Origin: Chlamydiota bacterium | GTDB taxonomy: Bacteria; Chlamydiota; Chlamydiia; Chlamydiales; Parachlamydiaceae | NCBI GenBank assembly: GCA_013289325.1 | Contig: JABDAE010000013.1 | Location: 1 to 40,555 of the forward strand | DNA: 40,555 nucleotides | Direction: 5' to 3' | Shown here: positions 24,974 to 32,448 of the stretch, piece after piece | Layout of the letters: every line of letters starts with the position of its first letter | Numbering within the stretch: position 1 is the stretch's first letter | Made by a program: the position numbers and the translations under genes | The notes under the pieces: generated by a model | What the model saw: only the letters and a program-made list of their open reading frames with translations | Told to the model about the DNA's origin: nothing | The model's database searches: none

Positions 24974-25567
24974 ATGAGTGTCGTTTTAATCGTCTTAGCG
25001 GTCATTGGAGGTGTTCTTATCCTTTGGCTAATCAGCACATACAACCGACTTGTCAACTTGCGCAATCAAGTCAAAAATGCGTGGAGCCAAATCGATGTCC
25101 AACTTCAAAGGCGCTACGATTTAATCCCCAATTTAGTCGAAACTGTCAAGGGATACATGACTTATGAAAAGAGCACCTTGGAAGCTGTTATCGCAGCAAG
25201 AAGTCAAGCGGTATCTGCAAAGGAAAGTGTGACCAGGCAAGGTGGACCCACTGATGGCTCTATCAAAGAACTGATCGCTGCAGAGTCAACTTTAAAAGGC
25301 ACTCTTGGCAACCTCTTTGCCCTTGCTGAAAACTACCCAGATCTTAAGGCCAATGAAACGATGCAGCGTTTACAAGAGGAGCTAAGCTCTACAGAAAATA
25401 AAATTGCCTTTGCAAGACAAGCTTACAACGATCAAGTAATGGGATACAACACAACGCAGCAAGTGTTTCCAGCTGTGCTTATTGCAGCAACCTTTGGCCA
25501 TCATTTGGCTGATATGTATGAAATTGAAGATAAACTTGCTAAGCAGGCTGTTAAGGTTTCCTTCTAA
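24974..25567 (+). CDS. lemA: LemA family protein
   Basis: 197 residues from ATG 24974, preceded by AAGGAG; the ATG at 24950 lacks a ribosome site. One N-terminal membrane helix (VLIVLAVIGGVLILWLIS) is followed by the family signature YNRLVNLRNQVKNAWSQIDV, then QLQRRYDLIPNLVETVKGYM. The body is a helical bundle (LFALAENYPDLKANETMQRL, FARQAYNDQVMGYNTTQQVF). LemA proteins are membrane-anchored with an unsettled role, and are often encoded beside HtpX-type proteases, as here. The stop overlaps the htpX start (TAATG), so the pair is coupled. Confidence 0.95.
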   Translation: MSVVLIVLAVIGGVLILWLISTYNRLVNLRNQVKNAWSQIDVQLQRRYDLIPNLVETVKGYMTYEKSTLEAVIAARSQAVSAKESVTRQGGPTDGSIKELIAAESTLKGTLGNLFALAENYPDLKANETMQRLQEELSSTENKIAFARQAYNDQVMGYNTTQQVFPAVLIAATFGHHLADMYEIEDKLAKQAVKVSF

Positions 25568-26535
25568 TGGCTATGAACTTTTGGTTAGCGCAGCAAAGGG
25601 CAAGGCGCAAGACATGTCTTTATCTTGCAATTTTTGCTTTGCTAACCATAGCTATTGCTTGTCTATCTGAAGGCGCTATGCATCTTTTTGGTGGGGAAAA
25701 TTATGATCCGCCTCTTCCCCTTGTCGGGATGGCATTTCTTGCGATCACTTTTTTTGTCGCTGCCTGTCAATATCTCCTCTTCAGAGCGCAGGGCGGCTCC
25801 TACGTCGCAGAGTCGATGGGAGCAATCCTTCTTACGAAAGAAGATGCGGATGTAAAAGAGATGCAGCTTCTGAATATTGTGGAAGAGATCGCTTTGGCCT
25901 CCTCTATTCCCATCCCACCTGTGTATCTAATTGATGTAGAAGAAATTAACGCGTTTGCTGCGGGCTTAAGCCATGAGGATGCAAGCATTACAGTCACCTG
26001 GGGAGCATTACAGCACTTAACGCGCGATGAGCTGCAAGGAGTTATTGCCCATGAATTTGGCCATATTTATAATGGCGATATGGTGATCGGGATGCGCCTT
26101 GCAGCCATGATCATGGGATTTTATTTTGTCCTTTATATCGCTCTTCGACTCATCCAATTTTCCCCCATGAGGAGTCCCATGAGGAGCCAAAAAAGCGATC
26201 GAAAAGACAACGGGGGAAATCTCTTACTTGTTGCAGCCTTAATTTTAGTCATCGCAGGTGCCTTTACCTGGCTTGCCGGTACTATTTTAAAGTGCATTGT
26301 GAGTCGGCAAAGGGAATACCTTGCAGACGCAAGCTCTGTGCAATTCACAAGAAACCCGCAGCCCCTTGCCAATGCCCTAAGAAAGATTGCAAGCACCCAA
26401 GTCCATGATATGCCCAAAAGCGGCATTGCCTTTTCCCATCTTTATTTCCAAGATAGCGGCTTTTTCTCATCCATTTTTGCCACCCATCCTCCCCTAGAAA
26501 AAAGAATTGCCGCAATCGAGGCGACGAAGGAGTAG
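25567..26535 (+). CDS. htpX: HtpX-like membrane zinc metalloprotease (M48)
   Basis: 322 residues. Two N-terminal membrane helices (about 17-40 and 51-72), then the zinc site HEFGHIYNGD (His162, Glu163, His166) and the third ligand Glu250 in SRQREYLADASSVQFT. Two more helices surround the gap (MIMGFYFVLYIALRLI, LLVAALILVIAGAFTWLAG). The C-terminus has FATHPPLEKRIAAIE, typical of the family. It degrades misfolded inner-membrane proteins. It is coupled to lemA. The pair looks like a core unit now embedded between accessory glycosyltransferase genes. Confidence 0.95.
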   Translation: MAMNFWLAQQRARRKTCLYLAIFALLTIAIACLSEGAMHLFGGENYDPPLPLVGMAFLAITFFVAACQYLLFRAQGGSYVAESMGAILLTKEDADVKEMQLLNIVEEIALASSIPIPPVYLIDVEEINAFAAGLSHEDASITVTWGALQHLTRDELQGVIAHEFGHIYNGDMVIGMRLAAMIMGFYFVLYIALRLIQFSPMRSPMRSQKSDRKDNGGNLLLVAALILVIAGAFTWLAGTILKCIVSRQREYLADASSVQFTRNPQPLANALRKIASTQVHDMPKSGIAFSHLYFQDSGFFSSIFATHPPLEKRIAAIEATKE

Positions 26536-26547
26536 TCCCCAAGTTTA

Positions 26548-27690
26548 CTATTTCTTAACCTGAAGTGTCGCATGTTTCACTAGGACTTTATATAAGTAAA
26601 GATAAATGTACTCAAGGCTTAAATTATTTTCAGCAAACACAGCGCCTTGTTCCGCAATTGTCTTTGCTTCAGCATCGCGCTCTTTTGCCCATTCAATTTT
26701 CTCGACAATATCGGACAAGTCTGCCTTAAGGGGAAGATAATTTACATACGGAATCAGCCCCCCATAATACCATTGAATATTTTTAGAATCGGGTTTAAAG
26801 AGCATAGAATTAGAAAGAAGGATCCAGTAGCATCGAGAATAAGTGCAGCTATTTCCATCGATATCAACCAAATACCTATATTCAAGGTGCTTTGATATTG
26901 GCTCGTTTGCTCCAAGCAAATTTTTCGATTCTAATATTTCTTCCAATTCTGACTGAAACGCGCTTGGACTGCATTGACATACCTGCGTAAATTTGGCATC
27001 GATCACATTCGGATGGTTAAACGATTCTAAGACTAACAAAGCGCGCGGTAATTTAAACCAAGTATCGAGTTCATTCATTCCTCCAGTTGTAACGCCTCTC
27101 CAAAAGACCTTTTTTGTTTTCTGATCCCACGGATATGATTGAAGGAAATCCTTGTGCAACGATTCTCTTTCTTCATACCCTTGCAGGCCTTCAAAGTCAG
27201 GAATTAAAACACAATTATTGGCATCTACATGTTTTGCAAAGGCAAGAACAGGTGCTGTCAAAGTATTTTTATAGTGACAGCCATCGTGAAGGCTAGCAAT
27301 ACAATCGACATCGGGAAGGCCCACATTTTGGATGAGATATTTAACAGCAGATAAAATTGCTTCGGCCCTATCATTAAGAGTTCCTTGGGTCATCAATTGC
27401 TTGTTTTTAACCGTGATACGCAGAGTATTAGATTGACCTAACTGCCGCGCCACCTTCGTATAAGTATCATCGATATTTTCTTGTGAGATACCTTCTCGAA
27501 AATAAGAAAAATCTTGTTCAATTTGTGCATCCATCCATTGAGGAGCTTGTTTACAGACAAGGTTCACAAAGTCATTTGTACACGGAAAAATGGCGGCTGT
27601 TAACTGAAAAGTTGATAAATACAAAATGCAGATTTGAACAACATAAACACTAGCAATAAAATTACGATTAAAAAAATTCATAAATATCAT
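26548..27690 (-). CDS. GT90/CAP10-family glycosyltransferase with signal peptide
   Basis: 380 residues. The N-terminus has a hydrophobic segment (about 11-33, FIASVYVVQICILYLSTFQL then TAA) of signal-peptide or anchor type. CAP10/GT90 landmarks: KKVFWRGVTTGG (about 193-204), YRYLVDIDGNSCTYSRCYWI (271-290), LLSNSMLFKPDSK and the trailing YYGGLIPYVNYLPLKADLSD. GT90 includes eukaryotic protein O-glucosyltransferases (POGLUT) in the ER and fungal CAP10, as well as some bacterial LPS-modifying enzymes. Donor and acceptor are unknown here. It is transcribed toward htpX, convergent with a 12-bp gap, and pairs with a second GT90 gene at 28865. Confidence 0.8.
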   Translation of the reverse strand: MIFMNFFNRNFIASVYVVQICILYLSTFQLTAAIFPCTNDFVNLVCKQAPQWMDAQIEQDFSYFREGISQENIDDTYTKVARQLGQSNTLRITVKNKQLMTQGTLNDRAEAILSAVKYLIQNVGLPDVDCIASLHDGCHYKNTLTAPVLAFAKHVDANNCVLIPDFEGLQGYEERESLHKDFLQSYPWDQKTKKVFWRGVTTGGMNELDTWFKLPRALLVLESFNHPNVIDAKFTQVCQCSPSAFQSELEEILESKNLLGANEPISKHLEYRYLVDIDGNSCTYSRCYWILLSNSMLFKPDSKNIQWYYGGLIPYVNYLPLKADLSDIVEKIEWAKERDAEAKTIAEQGAVFAENNLSLEYIYLYLYKVLVKHATLQVKK

Positions 27691-27752
27691 TTTTATAAAC
27701 TTTTGTTTCTAAAATAATTTTTAACAAAATCCATTACAATATCTAGGTTAAT

Positions 27753-27788
27753 CCTAGAAACGGCAGTTGGAGACGCTAACTTGACACA
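27753..27788. repeat. Palindromic element, family A, fragment (one end)
   Basis: 36 bp identical or nearly so to the outer end of the family (CCTAGAAACGGCAGTTGGAG, then ACGCTAACTTGACACA). The match to copy 4 stops abruptly after GACACA. Just before it is CTAGGTTAAT, which looks like the opposite end of another copy plus a TTAAT target, so this may be a scar from nested or deleted elements. Confidence 0.75.
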
Positions 27789-27873
27789 TTGTTCATAATA
27801 CGTTTGCTCATCTAACAACTCCTTTTAGATATTGTTTATAATACATTTTCTCATGTAACAACTTCTTATTAGA
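27788..27873. repeat. 43-bp imperfect tandem repeat between glycosyltransferase-island genes
   Basis: ATTGTTCATAATACGTTTGC (from 27788) and ATTGTTTATAATACATTTTC (from 27831) begin two 43-bp units that share about four-fifths of positions. A weaker third start (CATTCATAATTCC) follows. Upstream of the GT90 gene (minus strand), so it may affect its promoter. No gene lies in 27691-27895. Confidence 0.65.
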
Positions 27874-27895
27874 CCCCATTCATAATTCCATGATT

Positions 27896-28735
27896 TTACG
27901 ACTCATTTTTTTTTCTTACAAAGAAGGTGCGGGAACAGGAGGCAGAATCGGTTCCTAAAGCATTGTCTCGTTGTATATCAATGATAGAAAAGTTGTTTTC
28001 TGTTAACAGATCGATAATCACATGCAACGGCAAACAATGAATTTCCATATTTTTTTCCGTAGCGAAATACGTTTCACAGTTAAATTTATACCCATCAAGA
28101 CTGGTTGGAATTTGAAAAAGACATATTCCTCCGGGAGCGATTTTACTTAAAATTAGACTTAACATGTATTGTTGTACAGGGGGTGGATTATGTTGAAGAA
28201 CAATAACGGAATAAAAACAATCGTATTCTCCTAGTTGGGTCTTGAAATTAAGAAAGTTGTTAAGCCAGATCGGAGTGAAATTACTGATCCTTTGTGCTTT
28301 TAAATTCTCATCACAAAGCCTTAAATGAGGAGCAGAAATGTCAACAGCGTCAACATGATCGAAGTGTTTTGCCAAGTAATGAGTGACTCTGCCCACTCCA
28401 CAACCTAATTCTAAACATCTGCCTTTTGGAAGAGGAATATGATGCTTCGTACAGTAGGCTTGTAATACATCGAAATCACCTTTTCCTGATTCATAAAATT
28501 CGTTTTTCATTTTTTGGTCTATTGTATTCATTTTGAACTTATCATGAGTTAGAACTGACCAATACGGATCATCAGATCCAAATTGGGTCCATTCTTCCTG
28601 AATTCGCAAGAAAAGCTTTTCTAATTGCTCTGACGTTACATTCAAATTGACGTCTGGGTCAATTACGCTTCCGAGTAATAAATTTAAAGATATTGTAAAT
28701 AAAGGCAGTGTAAATAAAAGCAATTTTTTGCACAT
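27896..28735 (-). CDS. SAM-dependent methyltransferase with N-terminal signal-like segment
   Basis: About 279 residues from ATG 28735, preceded by CAGGAA; an ATG at 28765 adds ten residues that break the signal-like start. Residues 1-24 are hydrophobic (MCKKLLLFTLPLFTISLNLL). The class I methyltransferase fold follows: RCLELGCGVGRVTHYLAKHF (motif I), VDAVDISAPHLRLCDENLK (acidic end of strand 2), YDCFYSVIVLQHNPPP (motif IV region), IAPGGICLFQIP. It lies between the two GT90 genes on the same strand. S-adenosylmethionine is not expected in the periplasm, so the signal-like end is odd. Possible substrates include a sugar or glycan of the same pathway; this is inference. Confidence 0.75.
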   Translation of the reverse strand: MCKKLLLFTLPLFTISLNLLLGSVIDPDVNLNVTSEQLEKLFLRIQEEWTQFGSDDPYWSVLTHDKFKMNTIDQKMKNEFYESGKGDFDVLQAYCTKHHIPLPKGRCLELGCGVGRVTHYLAKHFDHVDAVDISAPHLRLCDENLKAQRISNFTPIWLNNFLNFKTQLGEYDCFYSVIVLQHNPPPVQQYMLSLILSKIAPGGICLFQIPTSLDGYKFNCETYFATEKNMEIHCLPLHVIIDLLTENNFSIIDIQRDNALGTDSASCSRTFFVRKKNES

Positions 28736-28864
28736 AATTAATTCCTGATAAAAGTTGTGAAACATAGAAAACCTTCGATTTTATTACAAAATCGAGAAAA
28801 AAATCAATTTATTCATTTGTCTAACCGTCAATTGCAACTCCCACCCTCTTTCTAATCGGTATAA

Positions 28865-30064
28865 TTATTTTTTCTTGTTTTGTTGATGATTTGTTTCGTT
28901 AAACAATTCTTCTAAATACCTTCTAAAAAAATCAGAGGTCAACACATCTTGACCGAGGGACTGTGCATTTCTTGCTACTTTTTCAGCGTATTCTGGATGG
29001 TTTTTTAGGAATATAACACTATCCACTAGATTTGATACATCATCATTAATTTTTATATAATTGACTCCATCTTCTAAAAGAATCGTCCAAAATTTTTCAA
29101 ATCGAGTCTGAAAAAGCGGCACGGAACCGGATCGCATTATGAATTCTGGTCGCAACCAAGGGGATGTACATCCATCAAAACTCAGAAGGTAACGGTATTG
29201 AGCAAGGGTCTCCATCGGTTCATAAGGAGCTGGTGGACCAAACGTATTATACATATAGTTAACGTACTCTTCATCAGCACACGTTTGATAGCTTAAAAAA
29301 TCAACTAGGAGATGGTCTGGGTATTTTCTTGCTAAGTGAAAAGCTTTTAATCTCGGCGTCTTCTCGATCCACTCTGGAGTATTGCGATATCGACTATATA
29401 TAGATGTTTGTTGACCAATAAATTTAGCCTTATTTTCTCTATCGAAAAATGGGATTTCATTTTTTATATTTTCACTAAACAGTTTATGATTAGAGGGATC
29501 TGTGGTATAAAAGTCAGGTATTGGAATCGCAACGTATCCCTTTTCCTTCCGATTCTCACAAGAAAGAAGTATGATATGATTTTTTATAAAATCCGTAGTT
29601 TCAGGTGAAAATCCAAATGTATCGTTAAGGGAAATAAAAACATCCATTTGCTTGTTTACCGATATGGCTACTTTTTTTACAAAATGTTCAAACTGAATAC
29701 ATTTTTCCTGATTCATGTTAGAGTGCATATATTTGCCAACAACATAGCTAGAATACGATAAATTGGAATCAATTGTGCATCGCATTATTACATTCGAATT
29801 CTGCGGGCTACTTTCTCTTTCTAAAAACCTGACAAATTCATCACCGTATTCTGCTGACGTCGTTTTATTATTTATTAACTCTTTCATTTTATCAACAATA
29901 ATTTTCTGACGATCGCTAAATACTTTATTTTTTACAACACCTTTCTTTTTATGAGCCATTATTTGTGTGAAGTTTTTCAACTGCAAAGCACATAATTGGA
30001 ATGTTGTAAGTATAAATGCGCATACCAATATTACCGAGCTAAATTTTCTATAATTTCTATTCAT
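28865..30064 (-). CDS. Second GT90/CAP10-family glycosyltransferase with signal peptide
   Basis: 399 residues. ATG 30064 has AAAGGG 8 nt upstream. Residues ~8-28 form a signal peptide or anchor (SSVILVCAFILTTFQLCALQ). GT90 landmarks: NKAKFIGQQTSIYSRYRNTP, followed by AQYRYLLSFDGCTSPWLRPE and FIMRSGSVPLFQTRFEKFW. The C-terminus is typical (EYAEKVARNAQSLGQDVLTS). It is diverged from the GT90 at 26548, so it is not a recent duplicate. It is the first of three minus-strand island genes. Acceptor unknown; the same cautions apply as for the other GT90. Confidence 0.78.
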   Translation of the reverse strand: MNRNYRKFSSVILVCAFILTTFQLCALQLKNFTQIMAHKKKGVVKNKVFSDRQKIIVDKMKELINNKTTSAEYGDEFVRFLERESSPQNSNVIMRCTIDSNLSYSSYVVGKYMHSNMNQEKCIQFEHFVKKVAISVNKQMDVFISLNDTFGFSPETTDFIKNHIILLSCENRKEKGYVAIPIPDFYTTDPSNHKLFSENIKNEIPFFDRENKAKFIGQQTSIYSRYRNTPEWIEKTPRLKAFHLARKYPDHLLVDFLSYQTCADEEYVNYMYNTFGPPAPYEPMETLAQYRYLLSFDGCTSPWLRPEFIMRSGSVPLFQTRFEKFWTILLEDGVNYIKINDDVSNLVDSVIFLKNHPEYAEKVARNAQSLGQDVLTSDFFRRYLEELFNETNHQQNKKK

Positions 30065-30563
30065 TGTGTATACCCTTTAACGTCTAATTGTTTTCTACCA
30101 CGTAAGTCACTAGCCGGAGTTTACGAGGGATCGGTAAGACCAGATGAGGATCTGAAGAGAACGTTAACACAAAAAAGAAATAATATTCAAAGCAATAACT
30201 TCTGACTGGAATTTTTTGAATTTACATAAAATGCCTTGCTTAATCTAAGATATCCAGTTAATCTGCCAAGAAGTGAAGACGCTGACAGGCCCACAGGGAG
30301 GTTCCCTGTCAGCCTCAAAGAGGCTGACAGGGAACCTCCGAGAAGTGAGAAGTCGAATTTTGAGCCATTTTTTGCAGATCGATGCCTTTTGCAAATTCAC
30401 ATACTCTTGAGAGTAGGGAATTTGCAACAGGCGCCCGAGATGCGGGAAAAGGGTCAAATAATGTACGATCACTACCTATGCAATATGTTCATTTTTAGAA
30501 ACTTATGATTCAGCGGGAATTGCTGCAAATTTTGAAACACTTTCGGTATATAAGGAAATTACT
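30065..30563. other. Gene-free 499-bp spacer with two strong hairpins
   Basis: The spacer between divergent GT90 and PLOD-type genes has no convincing gene. Short ORFs on both strands (30236-30508 and 30245-30472) only reflect an open palindrome. A perfect 20-bp inverted repeat lies at 30297-30316 and 30320-30339 (GGAGGTTCCCTGTCAGCCTC, loop AAA). A second hairpin, TTGCAAATTC (30389-30398) with GAATTTGCAA (30418-30427), encloses TACTCT-TG-AGAGTA. The region is more GC-rich than its surroundings around the first hairpin. Promoters for both flanking genes must lie here, but I cannot place them. Confidence 0.6.
30297..30339. repeat. Perfect 20-bp hairpin with 3-nt loop
   Basis: GGAGGTTCCCTGTCAGCCTC, AAA, then its exact complement. 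A GC-rich snapback with no U-run on either side, so a mobile repeat or structural DNA site is likelier than a terminator. GCTGACAGG also occurs directly upstream at 30281. Confidence 0.85.
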
Positions 30564-31406
30564 ATGCGTACACTTATTTTTTACATCACTATTTTTTTAT
30601 TTTTGCTTACTACACTTCAGGCTGATAACAATTTAGATAAATTTCACATATTTACAGTTTCTACACATTCTAATTCGAACCTTGAAAAGTTAAAACAATC
30701 ATGCAAACAAAATGACATTGATCTTGATGTAGTAGGATTAGGCTTACCATGGCATGGCAATGGCACAAAGTTGATCTTCGCATTGAACTATCTTAAAGAT
30801 TTTGGAGACGATGAGATAGTAATGTTCGTTGATGCCTTTGACGTGCTTATTCTAGATAATAAAAAGACAATTTTAGACAAATTTCTCAAAATGGAAACTC
30901 CTCTTTTAATTGCAGCCGAACTAAATTGTTACCCGACTGATAAGTGGCTTATTAACAATTACCCCCCAGCCCCAACACGATTTAAATACATCAATACAGG
31001 AACTTATATTGGTTATGTAAAAAACATTAAAAATTGGCTTGCAAAACTACAACCAATTGACGCCAAAATGTGTGATCAAGCAATGACATCGTATTACTAT
31101 GTCAAAAATAAAAAAGACAGAAACTTATTTGAATTGGATTATTATTGTAACCTATTTCTTCCATTATTTAATATAAAAGAAGATGAGGTTGAAATTGATG
31201 CTATCAATCGTCAAGTATACTGCTTGATTACACAGTCATCCCCTTCCGTTGTACATGCCAACGGCTTCTCGTTTCTGATCTGGGATAAGGTCTATGAAGC
31301 TCTAATTGCTCCATATAAGCCTGAAAATGACAGAAAAGATAGGAGACAAAAACCCTTTTGTATTTTGCAAAACAACCTGTTAAAGCGGATAAAACGCTCA
31401 AGTTGA
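30564..31406 (+). CDS. PLOD-type (procollagen hydroxylysine GT domain) glycosyltransferase with signal peptide
   Basis: 280 residues; AAGGAA precedes the ATG. Residues 1-20 are a clear Sec signal peptide (MRTLIFYITIFLFLLTTLQA). The GT domain resembles that of animal PLOD/lysyl hydroxylases: GNGTKLIFALNYLKDF (65-80), VMFVDAFDVLIL (86-97) with the Asp90-x-x-Asp93 metal/nucleotide site, AAELNCYP (117-124) and YINTGTYIGYV (142-152). PSVVHANGFS supplies the expected late His. In animals the domain adds glucose or galactose to (hydroxylysyl-)collagen in the ER. No hydroxylase domain is present here. Donor and acceptor are unknown; only the fold and motif set are supported. It opens the plus-strand half of the island. 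Confidence 0.8.
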   Translation: MRTLIFYITIFLFLLTTLQADNNLDKFHIFTVSTHSNSNLEKLKQSCKQNDIDLDVVGLGLPWHGNGTKLIFALNYLKDFGDDEIVMFVDAFDVLILDNKKTILDKFLKMETPLLIAAELNCYPTDKWLINNYPPAPTRFKYINTGTYIGYVKNIKNWLAKLQPIDAKMCDQAMTSYYYVKNKKDRNLFELDYYCNLFLPLFNIKEDEVEIDAINRQVYCLITQSSPSVVHANGFSFLIWDKVYEALIAPYKPENDRKDRRQKPFCILQNNLLKRIKRSS

Positions 31407-31476
31407 GCATTATCGAGCCGCACCTTCCATATATGGCCTAAAAAAACACAAAACAAACCCTGGAGTCTGGAGAGCG

Positions 31477-32448
31477 ATGTACAAGCAACTTGTTAAATGT
31501 ATTTTTCTTCTATCCTTGTTTCTAAAGGCTTGGCTAAATGCTGAGCAGTCCGTCACATTTGGAAAGTCTGGCCGCTTTGGCGATGACCTCATTTGTTACC
31601 TGCATGCCAAATGGATTTCTTATAAATTTAACATTCCCTTAAAAGGCAATTTTTCTTCCTTCGCTTATGCCCAAGATTTAGTTTTATATGACAAAGAAAT
31701 GCATTTACAAGAAGCAGACAAGACAATTTGCTTCACTAGCGAAAGTATGCTTGAGCAGTACAAAGACAAATCGGTATGTTTTATGGTTGAATACTTTCCA
31801 GAAAGTGATTTGGAAGGTCCAAAGCCATTTCAAGTGGACTGGAAAAATCCTGTTTTCAGAAAACTTGCTTTAGAAATGATCTCTTCAAAAAAACCCTTAA
31901 CATTGACTCTTCCTCCGAAGAATGCGATAAGTATTGCTATACATGTTCGTGAGGGGGGAAATTATGATGTGAACAAGCCCCTCTGTTGGGGCGCCAAATT
32001 CCCACCAAGCTCTTATTACGCCGACTCCCTAAAAGATGTGGCAGCACTTTTCCCAAACAAGATGCTTCATGTGCAGGTGTTTACAGATGCTGTGAGCCCT
32101 GCTCAAATGGTGAAGGGAATTAAAAATCTGTTGCCTTCAGATCTAAAATTAACATGGCACTATAGAAAATCGGAAAATAATGAAACACTCAATGTATTAG
32201 AAGATTTTTTTTCTCTTTTTCACTATGACATTTTAATTCGTCCTAATTCCAATTTCAGCTTAGTTCCCGAATTGCTGCATGACTATACCGTAGTGATATT
32301 TCCTCAAGCTTTCTTTTTTACTGAGACTGTAGCTGGCATTACGGAGCGTGGTATCAAAATCGATCCTGTTTTACATAAGAAATTGCTAAACAAACGCCGG
32401 CATCAGATAGGAAATACGATCCAGAAAGTATTTCAAAATTACCAATAA
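31477..32448 (+). CDS. Fucosyltransferase-like (HxRxG) glycosyltransferase with signal peptide
   Basis: 323 residues; GGAG lies 4 nt before ATG. Residues 1-22 form a signal peptide (QLVKCIFLLSLFLKAWLNAE). GKSGRFGDDLICYLHAKWIS (30-49) corresponds to the first loop/helix of GT11-like enzymes (usual G.LGNQ.F.Y..A..LA). SIAIHVREGGNYD (152-164) corresponds to the HxRxGD nucleotide-sugar loop. LIRPNSNFSLVPELLHDYTV (near 250-270) corresponds to the late S-x-F-S motif. Resemblance is at motif level; GDP-fucose use is a guess. The last 10 bp overlap the convergent asd. Last gene of the island. Confidence 0.65.
   Translation: MYKQLVKCIFLLSLFLKAWLNAEQSVTFGKSGRFGDDLICYLHAKWISYKFNIPLKGNFSSFAYAQDLVLYDKEMHLQEADKTICFTSESMLEQYKDKSVCFMVEYFPESDLEGPKPFQVDWKNPVFRKLALEMISSKKPLTLTLPPKNAISIAIHVREGGNYDVNKPLCWGAKFPPSSYYADSLKDVAALFPNKMLHVQVFTDAVSPAQMVKGIKNLLPSDLKLTWHYRKSENNETLNVLEDFFSLFHYDILIRPNSNFSLVPELLHDYTVVIFPQAFFFTETVAGITERGIKIDPVLHKKLLNKRRHQIGNTIQKVFQNYQ

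Noticed and set aside
30236-30508. 90-aa plus-strand ORF and 75-aa minus-strand ORF over the same place
   Set aside because: Both contain versions of RFPVSL-x-EADREPP because the DNA is palindromic there. No ribosome site, no family pattern; an effect of the inverted repeat.
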